NCBI GenBank assembly: GCA_964537035.1
Contig: CAZIAK010000007.1
Coordinates: forward strand, 1-64,000
Source: CAZIAK01 sp964537035
GTDB taxonomy: Bacteria > Planctomycetota > B15-G4
DNA: 64,000 bases
Direction: 5' to 3'
Shown in pieces: positions 16,412-25,046 of this stretch (position 1 is the first letter of the stretch; every line of letters starts with the position of its first letter). The translations under genes and the position numbers were made by a program. A model generated the notes under the pieces. That model searched no databases. It was not told the origin of the DNA and saw only the letters and a list, made by a program, of their open reading frames with translations.

Positions 16412-17973
16412 CAGACGCGAGCCACCGGGACGGTGGGCCAGAGTCCGGTGCCAAGCGCCGCCAGCACCCTGTCCGTGGGCGCGAGATGCAAATCGACGTG
16501 GACGGCGTTCAGCCCGACATCCTTCACCACCCGGTTCCAGGCTCGGCGCCGCTCGTCCATGCGACCTGCGACCGCACCAGCCCGCCGGGCGAACCCAGAG
16601 GCGTCGATGAGCACCAGCAGGTGGTCGCCGTCGGGCAGGCTCGCACGCAAATCACCGAGCAGACGACCGTGCACCTCAACCTCCGGCGATTGAGCCAGGG
16701 CGAAGAGCAGAACCTGGCAGCGACCGGACGAGCCGTTGCTCGATGCGCTGGCCTGGGGCTCGGGAACCTCGTCGCCGTACTCCAGCCCGGTCTGCATGCG
16801 CACCTCGGCCCGGGTCCCGAAGTGGTCGTGGAGCAGGGACAGCAGCGCATCGACCGTGCGCGCTGGCGGCGAGTAGCTGTAGGGTGTGACCTCGACCCGC
16901 CGGGTCTCACCGCCAAGGGCGGAGAGCTGGCGCCGCAGAGGGCGGCCGTCGAGAGGCAGGGGCAGGTCGCCAGCGAGCCTCGTGACCCGGCGCTGGGCCA
17001 ACCAGGCAAGCACCATGCGTGGCAGCAGCACGAACAGTCCGCCCGTGACCGCGTAGAGGTGGATCCAGCTGGCGGCTTCTACGCCTGCGGCAGGGTTCAG
17101 CGTGGATTCGAGGGGCGCCACGTCGGGGATGGTCCAGCCCAGCAGGGCCGCCGCCGGTCCGAGAAAAATCTCGAGCAACGTCTGCACCGCGGGCGCGTCC
17201 AGGAAGGTGCTCTCCCAGCTTGCCTCGTAGGCCAAGGCGAGCCCGCGCACGTACATGCCCGCCACAGCCCCCAAGACCAGGCAGAACGCCCCCAAATGCA
17301 ACAGCCGTTCGAGACGGGCCGCCACCAGCGGCAAGGCCACGGGCCGCCATGAGGCCAGGTAGCGAGAGATGCCGGCGCCCACCACCGCCTGGTGCTTCAC
17401 GTCGCGCATGCGCGAGCGGCCAGGGGCACGTTCCAACAGCCAGCTGGCGGCTCGCAAGATCAGGCCGCCTCCGGGGAGCGTGCGAGAGGTCGGCCTCGCC
17501 GAGACGTCTGGTTCTTCGCTGGCGAGCCCCGGCTCAGCGCCCTTGCGTCCGAAGCGAACCCAGAGAAGGCCCCCCAACTCCGCGGCGTAGACGAACAGGT
17601 TCCAGGCCACGAGGCCCATCAGCGGCGCGAACAAGATATGGATGCGGCCGTTCGGCCCCAGGGCGTTGGTACCCAGGCCCATGACCAGTGCGACGACGAT
17701 CACCAGAGGCGTCAGACCGGAACCCAGACGGCTCACGGAGAGCAGGCGGCGCAGCCCCGGCACCTGCTCTTCGAGGAGCGGGGCCAGGAGGTGGGCCCGC
17801 GCCTCCAAGAATGGGCCCGGCTCTTCACCGGCGCTCGCTCGTGCCCCAGCGGCAGCGCGCTCACGCTCTCTGGGGGACAGCAGGCGTCCTTCGTCGTCGG
17901 CCTCCTCGAAGGCGGCGACGAGCAGGACCAGCTGGGCCTCGGCCTCACGCATGGGCCAGGTCCGCCTCGCCAT
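16411..17973 (-). CDS. DUF2868 membrane protein
   Basis: 520 residues with about four membrane helices: LTPLVIVVALVMGLGTN and LFAPLMGLVAWNLFVYAAELGGLLW near 105-160, one around 225-250 (AFCLVLGAVAGMYVRGLALAY) and one around 300-320 (YAVTGGLFVLLPRMVL). The sequence between (FAPLMGLVAWNLFVY; ESTFLDAPAVQTLLEIFLGPAA) is characteristic of DUF2868. The soluble C-terminus has a Rossmann-like pattern (GDHLLVLIDASGFARR). Its start overlaps the hemY stop by 29 bases (or 8 if the ATG at 17952 is used), so it is the tail of the haem operon; the stop overlaps the start of the DUF3482 gene. No known function. Confidence 0.75.
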   Translation of the reverse strand: MARRTWPMREAEAQLVLLVAAFEEADDEGRLLSPRERERAAAGARASAGEEPGPFLEARAHLLAPLLEEQVPGLRRLLSVSRLGSGLTPLVIVVALVMGLGTNALGPNGRIHILFAPLMGLVAWNLFVYAAELGGLLWVRFGRKGAEPGLASEEPDVSARPTSRTLPGGGLILRAASWLLERAPGRSRMRDVKHQAVVGAGISRYLASWRPVALPLVAARLERLLHLGAFCLVLGAVAGMYVRGLALAYEASWESTFLDAPAVQTLLEIFLGPAAALLGWTIPDVAPLESTLNPAAGVEAASWIHLYAVTGGLFVLLPRMVLAWLAQRRVTRLAGDLPLPLDGRPLRRQLSALGGETRRVEVTPYSYSPPARTVDALLSLLHDHFGTRAEVRMQTGLEYGDEVPEPQASASSNGSSGRCQVLLFALAQSPEVEVHGRLLGDLRASLPDGDHLLVLIDASGFARRAGAVAGRMDERRRAWNRVVKDVGLNAVHVDLHLAPTDRVLAALGTGLWPTVPVARV

Positions 17974-19465
17974 GACGGCGGGCCAGGACCCGGGACGACG
18001 CGATCAATGCGTTCACCGAAATGCCATTGCGGTGGTTGCCGATGATCTCGAGGCCCGGATTCTGCTCCAACATGCGCTCGATCGTAGCTTGCCGGGCCGG
18101 GTGATCCAGATCGTAACGGGGCAACACCCCTGGCCAGCGCACCGTGCGGCTGAACAGGGGCCGGGCTCCCGGGTCCAATCCCAGGACGCCGCCGGCCTCT
18201 TTGACCACGATGGCCAGCAGCTCCTCGTCGCTGAGCTGCAGCAGCTCCGGGTGCCGGGAGCCCCCCAACAGGGTGCGCAGCAAGACCTGTCCAGAGGGGC
18301 AACGATCGGGCTGAATCGACGAGCTGAACAGTGTCCCCAGGTGGGACAAGCCCAGCTTCGAGGGCACCAGATAGCCGAATCCGTCGAGCGGATGGGCCAC
18401 GTCTTCGCGACGCCAGAGATGCACCAGATTGACCACCGACTCGCTGGGCTGGGTGCCCAGGGCGGCAGACAGTTCGGGGATCGACGACGAGAGCAAGGCT
18501 GCGGCGCCTGTGGCGGGCAGAGCCAAGACCACGCGCTGAGCTTCGAACCGGACGCCGTCCGCGGTGGTCACCACCCAGCGGCCATCCTCTTCTCGCGAGA
18601 GGTCGCTCACGCGGCTGTTGAGCTTGAGCCGCTCACCCAGCCGCGCCCCCACCGCCTTGGGGATGGACTCCAGCCCCCCCGCCACGGACAGCAGGCTCGG
18701 CGGCCCCTTGCGCCTGGGAGCCTCGGGTTCGCCCGCCTCCCGGGCCTTCTGTTCAGCGGCACGGCGATCCCTGCCCTTGGCTCTCATGCCCGCAAACAGC
18801 GACCCGTGCTCGCTCACCAGGGAGTACAGCGAGGGAAACGCTCCGCGCAACGAGAGCTGCTCCGGGTCGCCGGCATAGATGCCCGAGATGGCCGGGTCGA
18901 CCAGGCGCTCCAGCAGCTGCGAGCCGAAGCGCGAGCGGACGAACTGGGCCAGAGAACCCTCGCAGTCCCCGGGGCTGCTGGTGAAGAGCCCCTTGAGCAG
19001 CCTCAGCTTGGTGCCGAAGCTCAACAGGGGCGAGCCGATCATGGCGCCGGGCCCCGTGGGCACGGCCACCAGCCGGTCCCGATCAAGCAACACCCAGCGG
19101 TTGGCCGCAGCGGACGACGCTGGCAACGGCGTGAGCCCCAGCTCTTCGATCATCTCTACCGTCGCGGGGGCGTTGTCCTGCAGGGCCTCAGGGCCGCACT
19201 CGTAGTGAAAGCCGGTGCCGCCGTCGCCCGCGCTAAAGCCTTCTGCGTTCCCTGCGTTCCCTGCGCCCTCGCCCCCCGGGCTCCCGCCCGCAGAACCCTG
19301 GCCGGTGAGGATCACCCCGCCCGGGCGATCGCTGCCTTCGAGCACCAACAGGTCGGCGTCCGGACCCCGGGCGTGGGCGTAGGCCAGACCGGCGATGCCA
19401 GCGCCCACGACGATGGTGTGATACGCGCCGTCCACACGCTCAGGGGCTTCTCGTTCTGCGGACAT
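17945..19465 (-). CDS. hemY: oxygen-dependent protoporphyrinogen oxidase (HemY/PPOX)
   Basis: FAD enzyme that oxidises protoporphyrinogen IX to protoporphyrin IX. The N-terminal dinucleotide fold is clear: TIVVGAGIAGLAYAH, then VLEGSDRPGGVILT. Later come the substrate/FAD core (EGSLAQFVRSRFGSQLLERLVDPAISGIYAGDPEQLS) and the C-terminal FAD box (PGLEIIGNHRNGISVNALIASSR). About 506 residues from the ATG at 19465; a GTG at 19477 is also possible. There is a Ser/Gly/Glu-rich insertion near residue 60 (GSAGGSPGGEGAGNAGNAEG). It starts 18 bases after hemN and overlaps DUF2868, so it is within the haem operon. Having PPOX beside HemN means the operon mixes an oxygen-dependent and an oxygen-independent step. 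Confidence 0.93.
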   Translation of the reverse strand: MSAEREAPERVDGAYHTIVVGAGIAGLAYAHARGPDADLLVLEGSDRPGGVILTGQGSAGGSPGGEGAGNAGNAEGFSAGDGGTGFHYECGPEALQDNAPATVEMIEELGLTPLPASSAAANRWVLLDRDRLVAVPTGPGAMIGSPLLSFGTKLRLLKGLFTSSPGDCEGSLAQFVRSRFGSQLLERLVDPAISGIYAGDPEQLSLRGAFPSLYSLVSEHGSLFAGMRAKGRDRRAAEQKAREAGEPEAPRRKGPPSLLSVAGGLESIPKAVGARLGERLKLNSRVSDLSREEDGRWVVTTADGVRFEAQRVVLALPATGAAALLSSSIPELSAALGTQPSESVVNLVHLWRREDVAHPLDGFGYLVPSKLGLSHLGTLFSSSIQPDRCPSGQVLLRTLLGGSRHPELLQLSDEELLAIVVKEAGGVLGLDPGARPLFSRTVRWPGVLPRYDLDHPARQATIERMLEQNPGLEIIGNHRNGISVNALIASSRVLARRHGEADLAHA

Positions 19466-19483
19466 GACCTGTGCCACCCCTTG

Positions 19484-20890
19484 CTAGATCGTCTTGCTGA
19501 AGCGGGGGCCAGACTGATCGTTGGCCTCTGCACGGCGGCGCGCCAGGTACTCGTCAAAGACCATGGCCAGGTGACGCAAGAACAGCCGGCCCGTGGCGGT
19601 CACGTCCAGGCGCCGCTCGTCCATGGTGCAGAAGCCCTGGTCGGCAAACTCGGCCAGCTGCTCCCAGGCGCCCGCGAAGTGCTGGGCCAGACCGCTGTGG
19701 CCGGTCTCCTGCTCGAGTTCGTCCCAGTCGATGCGCATGCGGCACATGAGCGACAAGATGATCGAGCGGCGCAGCTCATCTTCGGCGCTGCGCACCATGC
19801 CCCGGTCAGTGGGCAGGCGGCCCTGCCCCAGACAGCTCTCGTAGGTCTTGGTGTCCCGGACGTTTTGCAGGTACGCACCGGCCACATCGCCGATGGCGCT
19901 CATGCCCAGGCCCACCATGTCTTTGGCCGGGCGGGTGGCGTAGCCCATGAAGTTGCGGTGCAGGTCACCCTTGCCCAGGGCCTCCACCATGGGGTCATCG
20001 TCGAGCGCGAAGTGGTCGAGGCCGACCACGGTGTAGCCCGCGCCGCCCAGGCGATCGAGCGCCAGGCCGAAGAGCTGGGCCCGCTCCACCGCTGGAGGCA
20101 TGGTGTACTTCTCCAGGGCCTTCTGGGCGGGCTTGAGCCAGGGCACATGGGCGTAACCGAAGACCGCCAGGCGATCCGGGCGCAGCCTGGCCACGTGGTC
20201 GAGGGTGCGGCCGAAACCCTCTGCGGTCTGCTCGGGCAGGCCGTACATGAGGTCGACATTGATGCCAGAGACGCCGCCGGCGCGGCAGTGCTCGATCAGG
20301 GCCTGGGTCTCTTCCAACGTCTGCTCGCGCCGGACGGCTTGCTGCACCACCGGTTCGAAGTCTTGCACACCCATCGACACCCGGTTGAAGCCCAGGTCGA
20401 CCAGGCAGTCCACCTGCTCGGCGGTGGTCACGTGGGGATCGACCTCGATGGACACCTCTGCGTCGTCGGTGAGGTTGAAGCGCTTGGTGAGCATGGCGAA
20501 CAGGCGCCGCAGACGATCGGTGGTGAGAAACGTGGGCGTCCCCCCACCCCAATGCAGCTGGACCACGTCGCCACGATCACCCAGGGCGTCGGCCACAAGC
20601 GCCACCTCGCGCTCGACCGCATCAAGGTAGGCGTCGGCCCGCGAAGGCTGGCCGTTCACTTCGATGGTGCAGCCGCAGTAAAGGCACATGCGCTCGCAGA
20701 AGGGCAGATGCACGTAGAGCGACAGGGGCTCGTCTGGAGACTGGGCCGCGCGGCGGTAGGCAGCGAGGCCGTCATTCTCGCCGAAGTCGTCGGTCCATTC
20801 GGGAGCTGTGGGGTAGGACGTGTAACGAGGACCGGCCACCGCCAGGCGGCCCAGCAGCTCGTCGTCGAGGTGCAGCACCTTGGCTTCCAT
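19484..20890 (-). CDS. hemN: oxygen-independent coproporphyrinogen III dehydrogenase (radical SAM)
   Basis: 468 residues, the usual HemN length. The radical-SAM cluster motif CxxxCxxC is FCERMCLYCGC (Cys65, Cys69, Cys72, with the extra Cys74 typical of true HemN). The early PRYTSYPTAPEW segment and LHWGGGTPTFL (SAM binding) also mark HemN rather than HemW. It decarboxylates two propionates of coproporphyrinogen III to give protoporphyrinogen IX. The ATG lies 2 bases before the hemE stop region ends, so the two genes practically abut. Confidence 0.95.
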   Translation of the reverse strand: MEAKVLHLDDELLGRLAVAGPRYTSYPTAPEWTDDFGENDGLAAYRRAAQSPDEPLSLYVHLPFCERMCLYCGCTIEVNGQPSRADAYLDAVEREVALVADALGDRGDVVQLHWGGGTPTFLTTDRLRRLFAMLTKRFNLTDDAEVSIEVDPHVTTAEQVDCLVDLGFNRVSMGVQDFEPVVQQAVRREQTLEETQALIEHCRAGGVSGINVDLMYGLPEQTAEGFGRTLDHVARLRPDRLAVFGYAHVPWLKPAQKALEKYTMPPAVERAQLFGLALDRLGGAGYTVVGLDHFALDDDPMVEALGKGDLHRNFMGYATRPAKDMVGLGMSAIGDVAGAYLQNVRDTKTYESCLGQGRLPTDRGMVRSAEDELRRSIILSLMCRMRIDWDELEQETGHSGLAQHFAGAWEQLAEFADQGFCTMDERRLDVTATGRLFLRHLAMVFDEYLARRRAEANDQSGPRFSKTI

Positions 20891-20892
20891 GG

Positions 20893-21942
20893 TCAGCAGC
20901 TTCCGCTCACGACGGCGGCCCTTGCCGTCTCGACGAATGCGGCCACGCTCTCCGGGTCGGTCTCCTTCATCACGCCGTGGCCGAGGGCCAGGATGTGGCC
21001 GGGGCGTCCGCCAGCCTCAGCCAACAGGGCGCGGGTCCGCTCGGCCACCACATCCGGGGGCGCCAGGAGCAGAGCCGGGTCGAGGTTGCCCTGGATGGCC
21101 ACCTTGTCGCCATAGCGCGAGAGGGCATCGCCGAGAGAGACGCGCCAATCGATGACCACGCCGTCGACGCCGAGATCGACCACCTGATCGAGCACGTGCC
21201 CGCCGTCGAGCACGAAGGCCATCACCGGGGCGTTGCCCAACACGGGGGCCAGGGCCCGCTCGGTGAACGGGCGAACGCGACTGATGTAGTCCTCGCGGCT
21301 GAGAGTGCCGGCCCAGGTGTCGAACAGGACGACGGCGTCGGCACCCGACGCGATCTGGTAGTTCAAGTGGTCGGCCACCACGTCGGCCAGCTGACCCATG
21401 AGCTCATCGAACAACGCAGGCTCTCTGTACATCATGCTGCGCAGAGTGGCGTGGCTCTTCGAGTGCCCGCCTTCGACGGCGTAGCAGGCCAGTGTGTAGG
21501 GCGCGCCGCAGAAACCCAGCAGGGTCGTAGAGTTCGACAACTCGGCCTTGACCCGCTTCAACGCCTCGCCCACGTAGGCCAGGTCAGCCTCGGGGTCGGG
21601 GCGGGTCAGGTCGGCGATGCGCTCCGGGCTGTTCAAGGGCTCAGGCAGCACCGGGCCCTTGCCCTCGTCGAAGCGCAGGGGCATGCCCATGGCCTGCAGG
21701 GGCAGCAGGATATCGCTGAACAGAATCGCCGCATCGACACCGAAACGGCGCACGGGCTGCAGGGTGATCTCGGCGGCCAGCTCGGGCGTCTGGGCCATGG
21801 CCAGAAAACCGCCGGCCTTGGCACGCAGCTCGCGATACTCGGGCAGGTAGCGTCCTGCCTGACGCATGAGCCACACGGGGGGAGAGGGCATGGCCTGGCG
21901 AGCCAGGGCCGCCAACAGGGGCTTGTCGAAAGAAGCGTTCAT
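20893..21942 (-). CDS. hemE: uroporphyrinogen decarboxylase
   Basis: 349 residues, full length. Signatures: PVWLMRQAGRYLPEYR near residue 22 (UROD signature 1, substrate Arg and catalytic contacts), AAILFSDILLPLQAMG (conserved Asp), GFCGAPYTLACYAVEG (signature 2), and near the end ILALGHGVMKETDPE (conserved His). It removes four acetate carboxyls from uroporphyrinogen III to give coproporphyrinogen III. It follows the response regulator by 76 bases and precedes hemN directly, so an internal promoter in that 76-base gap is possible. Confidence 0.96.
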   Translation of the reverse strand: MNASFDKPLLAALARQAMPSPPVWLMRQAGRYLPEYRELRAKAGGFLAMAQTPELAAEITLQPVRRFGVDAAILFSDILLPLQAMGMPLRFDEGKGPVLPEPLNSPERIADLTRPDPEADLAYVGEALKRVKAELSNSTTLLGFCGAPYTLACYAVEGGHSKSHATLRSMMYREPALFDELMGQLADVVADHLNYQIASGADAVVLFDTWAGTLSREDYISRVRPFTERALAPVLGNAPVMAFVLDGGHVLDQVVDLGVDGVVIDWRVSLGDALSRYGDKVAIQGNLDPALLLAPPDVVAERTRALLAEAGGRPGHILALGHGVMKETDPESVAAFVETARAAVVSGSC

Positions 21943-22018
21943 GAGGCCATCCCAATGCCGGGTCGTGCGAGGCTTGCGTAAAAGAGTGGCTGTGATTGCG
22001 GCGGGCGAGGGCTGTCGC

Positions 22019-22714
22019 TCAAGGCGTCAAGCGATACCCGCTGCCGCGGACTGTATGGATGTAACAAGGGTTCTTGGGGTCAGGTTCCAGCTGGCGGCGC
22101 AGGCGCACGATGAAGTTGTCCACCGTGCGCAGGGTGGGGAAGGCGTCGTAGCCCCAGACCCGATCGACGATCTCGGCCCGGCTCACCACCACCCCCGGCT
22201 GCTCCGCGAGACAGCGCAAGATCAGGGTCTCTTTTGGCGACAGCTCGATGGCCCGGTCTTTCACCTGGGCCATGTGCGTGGCGAAGTCGATCCGGGCCTC
22301 GCCGAGCACGAGGGTGTCCCCCGCCGGTGAGGGCTCAGCCATCCATTCGCCTCGGCGCAGGATGGCCTTGACGCGCAAGATGAGTTCGACGAGATCGAAG
22401 GGCTTGCCAAGATAGTCGTCACCGCCCAGTTCGAGGCCCCGCACCCGATCGTCCCGACTGCCCTTGGCGGTGAGGAACAAGATCGGCACCCGGTTGCCTT
22501 GGCGGCGGAGCGTGTCGCAGACCGTGAATCCGTCGACCCCGGGCAGCATCACGTCGAGCAGCACCAGGTCCGGACAGCGCTCGGCGATCGATCTCAAGGC
22601 GTCGTTGCCGTCGCCGACCACGTCGACCTCGTAGCCCTCGAGCCGGAGGTTGTCGGCGACGACCTCTGCCAGGTGCGTCTCGTCCTCGACCACCAGGAGA
22701 CGGGGCTGGGTCAT
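22019..22714 (-). CDS. OmpR-type response regulator inside the haem operon
   Basis: 231 residues. Receiver: LLVVEDETHLAEVV (acidic pocket), VLLDVMLPGVDGF (phospho-Asp), FLTAKGS and LGKPF (conserved Thr and Lys). DNA-binding winged helix: IELSPKETLILRCLAEQP and LRTVDNFIVRLRRQLEPDP, ending HTVRGSGYRL. Its start overlaps the kinase stop (ATGA), so both are translated together. Its position between hemL and hemE suggests that haem synthesis and this system are expressed together; whether it regulates hem genes is inference. Confidence 0.93.
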   Translation of the reverse strand: MTQPRLLVVEDETHLAEVVADNLRLEGYEVDVVGDGNDALRSIAERCPDLVLLDVMLPGVDGFTVCDTLRRQGNRVPILFLTAKGSRDDRVRGLELGGDDYLGKPFDLVELILRVKAILRRGEWMAEPSPAGDTLVLGEARIDFATHMAQVKDRAIELSPKETLILRCLAEQPGVVVSRAEIVDRVWGYDAFPTLRTVDNFIVRLRRQLEPDPKNPCYIHTVRGSGYRLTP

Positions 22715-23754
22715 GACGGGTCCTCGTCGGTGTCGGTGGCCAGGGGCAGCTCGACCTTCACCGTGAGCCCTGCACCCTGATCGATGAACGTCAGCTTGCC
22801 TTCGTGAGCGGCCACCAGCTGTTCGACGATGTGTAACCCCAGGCCCACACCGGGTTGGGTGCGCAGCTGCTCGTCGCCACCCCGCACGAAGGCCCCCGTG
22901 AGCTTCTTGGGGTGGACCCCCTGCAGGCCAGGGCCCGCGTCGCTGACCGCCAGCAGACCCATGCCACCGCTTCGGGAGACAGAGACCACCACCTCGCCCT
23001 TGCCACCGCAGTACTTCAGCGCGTTGCTGACCAGGTTCTCGAGCAGACGCCCCACAGCCTTGGGGTCAGCGTGAATCCGCACGGACTCGGGGGCCTCGAC
23101 CCGCAAGGGCACCTCGCTGGCCAGGGGGCTCTCGCTCCGTGCGGCGATGGCGCGGTGCGCAAGGTCAGACATGTTCACGGTCTCGAAACGCATGGGCCCC
23201 CGACCCTCGACGAGCGCGCGAGTAGCCAGCACATCTTCGGCCATGGTGCTCAACCGGTCGAGATCGACCCGGGCCATGCGCAGATAGCGCTCGGTCTTCT
23301 GCTCATCGGTCCGGCCGAGCAAGATCGAGTCGAGGCACAGGCGCGCCGAAGCGATGGGGCTGCGAAACTCGTGGGTCACCGCCGAGAGGAAGTTGCGCTG
23401 GCGACGGGCCAGGGCCCGTTCGTGACGCTGGGCGCGAGCGACCAACCACACGCTGGTGACCAGGAGCACGCCCACAAAGCTCCCCTCGTAGAGGAGCATG
23501 CGAGAGGTCTCCTGGCTGGAAATGCTCAGCACCTCCAGCTGAGCCGGGCCAAAGGGTACGCCTGCATCGCGAGCGAGCTCGGCGAGGGCGGTCCCCTGGC
23601 GCGCGAAGAAGGTCACCCACCAGGTCATCAGCGCGATGTACATCAGGGTGATGACGGCGTACAGGCGCACCGGCCAGTGCACATCGCTCTTCTGACGCGG
23701 GGGGACTTCCCCCGGCGTGCTGAGCGAAGACGTTTGGCCGGCGCCGTTGGTCAC
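22711..23754 (-). CDS. sensor histidine kinase inside the haem operon
   Basis: 347 residues with a GTG start at 23754 that overlaps the hemL stop. TM1 at about 28-48 (LYAVITLMYIALMTWWVTFF), a short periplasmic loop of about 40 residues, TM2 at about 88-108 (GSFVGVLLVTSVWLVA), no clear HAMP domain, then the H-box AVTHEFRSPIASARLCLDS, N box LVSNALKYCGGKGE, G1 VSDAGPGLQ and G2 GVGLGLHIVEQLV. The tiny external domain suggests it senses something in the membrane or by its helices rather than a large ligand. Membrane stress, quinone state or haem are possible inputs; none is shown by the sequence. Confidence 0.92.
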   Translation of the reverse strand: MTNGAGQTSSLSTPGEVPPRQKSDVHWPVRLYAVITLMYIALMTWWVTFFARQGTALAELARDAGVPFGPAQLEVLSISSQETSRMLLYEGSFVGVLLVTSVWLVARAQRHERALARRQRNFLSAVTHEFRSPIASARLCLDSILLGRTDEQKTERYLRMARVDLDRLSTMAEDVLATRALVEGRGPMRFETVNMSDLAHRAIAARSESPLASEVPLRVEAPESVRIHADPKAVGRLLENLVSNALKYCGGKGEVVVSVSRSGGMGLLAVSDAGPGLQGVHPKKLTGAFVRGGDEQLRTQPGVGLGLHIVEQLVAAHEGKLTFIDQGAGLTVKVELPLATDTDEDPS

Positions 23755-25046
23755 GACACGGCGCTCCCTGCGGTCTCTGCCAGACCCGCAGCGAAGGCAG
23801 CGAGGGCCTGGTCGATGGACCCTTCATCGTGGGCCGTGGAGACGAAGGCCACCTCGTACGCCGAGGGAGCCATCCACAGGCCGTGGTTCAGCAGTTGGGG
23901 GTGAAGGCGGCCGTAGAGCTCGGAGCCCTCGTCGCCGATGAGATGGAAGGCCCGAGGGGCGTCTCCTGCCTGGAGACAGAGCCAGAGCACGGAGCCCATT
24001 CGCACCACTGAGCCGGGTACGTCGTGAGCGGCCAGGGCCGTCGTGAGACCTGCGGCCAGCCGGGCACCGAGCGCGTCGAGGCGCTCGTACACGCCGTCTT
24101 GTGCCAATGCGTCGAGAGTGGCGATGCCTGCGGCCATGGCCACTGGGTTTCCGGAGAGCGTGCCGGCGTGATAGACGGGCCCCTCGGGAGCCAGGTGATC
24201 CATGGTGGCGGCCGGGCCCATGAAGGCGCCCACGGGCATGCCCCCGCCGATGATCTTGCCCACGGTGACCAAGTCGGGGGTGATGGCTGTGAGTTCGGTC
24301 ATGCCACCTGGAGCGACCCGAAAGCCGGAGATCACCTCGTCGAAGATGAGCAGGGTGCCGTGCTTCGTGCACAGGGCTCGCAGCTCTTCCAGGAACTGCT
24401 GACGTTGCACCAGCAGCCCGGCGTTGGCGGGCATGGGTTCGATGATCAGGGCGGCCAGCTCATCTCCCTTGCGAGCGAACAGATCGGCCACGGCAGCGCT
24501 GTCGTCGAGGGGCAGCACTTCGGTGAGTTCGGTATAGGCGGCGGGCACACCGGAGGACGAGGGCTTGCCAAAGGTCGCCAAGCCTGAGCCGCCCTTGACC
24601 AGCAGGGAGTCGACGTGGCCGTGGTAGCAGCCTTCGAACTTCACCACCCGGTCGCGCTTCGTCACCCCGCGGGCGAGGCGCACCGCGCCCATGACCGCCT
24701 CGGTGCCGCTGCTGGTGAAGCGCACCTTGTCGGCGAAAGGAAAGCGCTGCAGCACCCGCTCGGCCAGCTCGACCTCGGCGGCGCACGTGGCGCCGAAGCT
24801 CATGCCGTCGCGCACAGCCCGCTCCACCGCGGCGACCACCGCAGGATGGGCGTGACCCAGGATCAGCGGTCCCCATGAGCAGACCAGGTCGACGTGACGT
24901 CGCCCCTGTGCGTCGACGATGAATCCACCCTCGCCCCGGGTCACGAAGGGAGGCTCGCCGTTCACCGCGCCGTAGGCACGCACCGGGCTCGACACACCGC
25001 CGGGCATGACCGCCCTGGCTCGGGAGAGAAGCTCGTTCGAGGTCAT
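23751..25046 (-). CDS. hemL: glutamate-1-semialdehyde 2,1-aminomutase
   Basis: 431 residues from the ATG at 25046, which overlaps the hemB stop as ATGA; the frame runs further upstream but that part is shadow coding. Family blocks: SRARAVMPGGVSSPVRA at the N-terminus, VRFTSSGTEAVMGAVRLAR (cofactor phosphate), KFEGCYHGHVD, LLIFDEVISGFR (cofactor Asp) and LVTVGKIIGGGMPVGA with the PLP lysine at 264. Converts glutamate-1-semialdehyde to 5-aminolevulinate in the C5 pathway. With HemA in the same operon, this shows that the organism makes ALA from glutamyl-tRNA. Confidence 0.96.
   Translation of the reverse strand: MTSNELLSRARAVMPGGVSSPVRAYGAVNGEPPFVTRGEGGFIVDAQGRRHVDLVCSWGPLILGHAHPAVVAAVERAVRDGMSFGATCAAEVELAERVLQRFPFADKVRFTSSGTEAVMGAVRLARGVTKRDRVVKFEGCYHGHVDSLLVKGGSGLATFGKPSSSGVPAAYTELTEVLPLDDSAAVADLFARKGDELAALIIEPMPANAGLLVQRQQFLEELRALCTKHGTLLIFDEVISGFRVAPGGMTELTAITPDLVTVGKIIGGGMPVGAFMGPAATMDHLAPEGPVYHAGTLSGNPVAMAAGIATLDALAQDGVYERLDALGARLAAGLTTALAAHDVPGSVVRMGSVLWLCLQAGDAPRAFHLIGDEGSELYGRLHPQLLNHGLWMAPSAYEVAFVSTAHDEGSIDQALAAFAAGLAETAGSAVS

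Noticed and set aside
17642..21115. 1157-codon open frame on the plus strand opposite hemY, hemN and hemE
   Set aside because: The minus strand encodes three recognisable full-length enzymes here. In GC-rich DNA the antisense frame often stays open because stop codons are AT-rich. The translated plus-strand product is Gln/Gly/His/Arg-rich with no domain.
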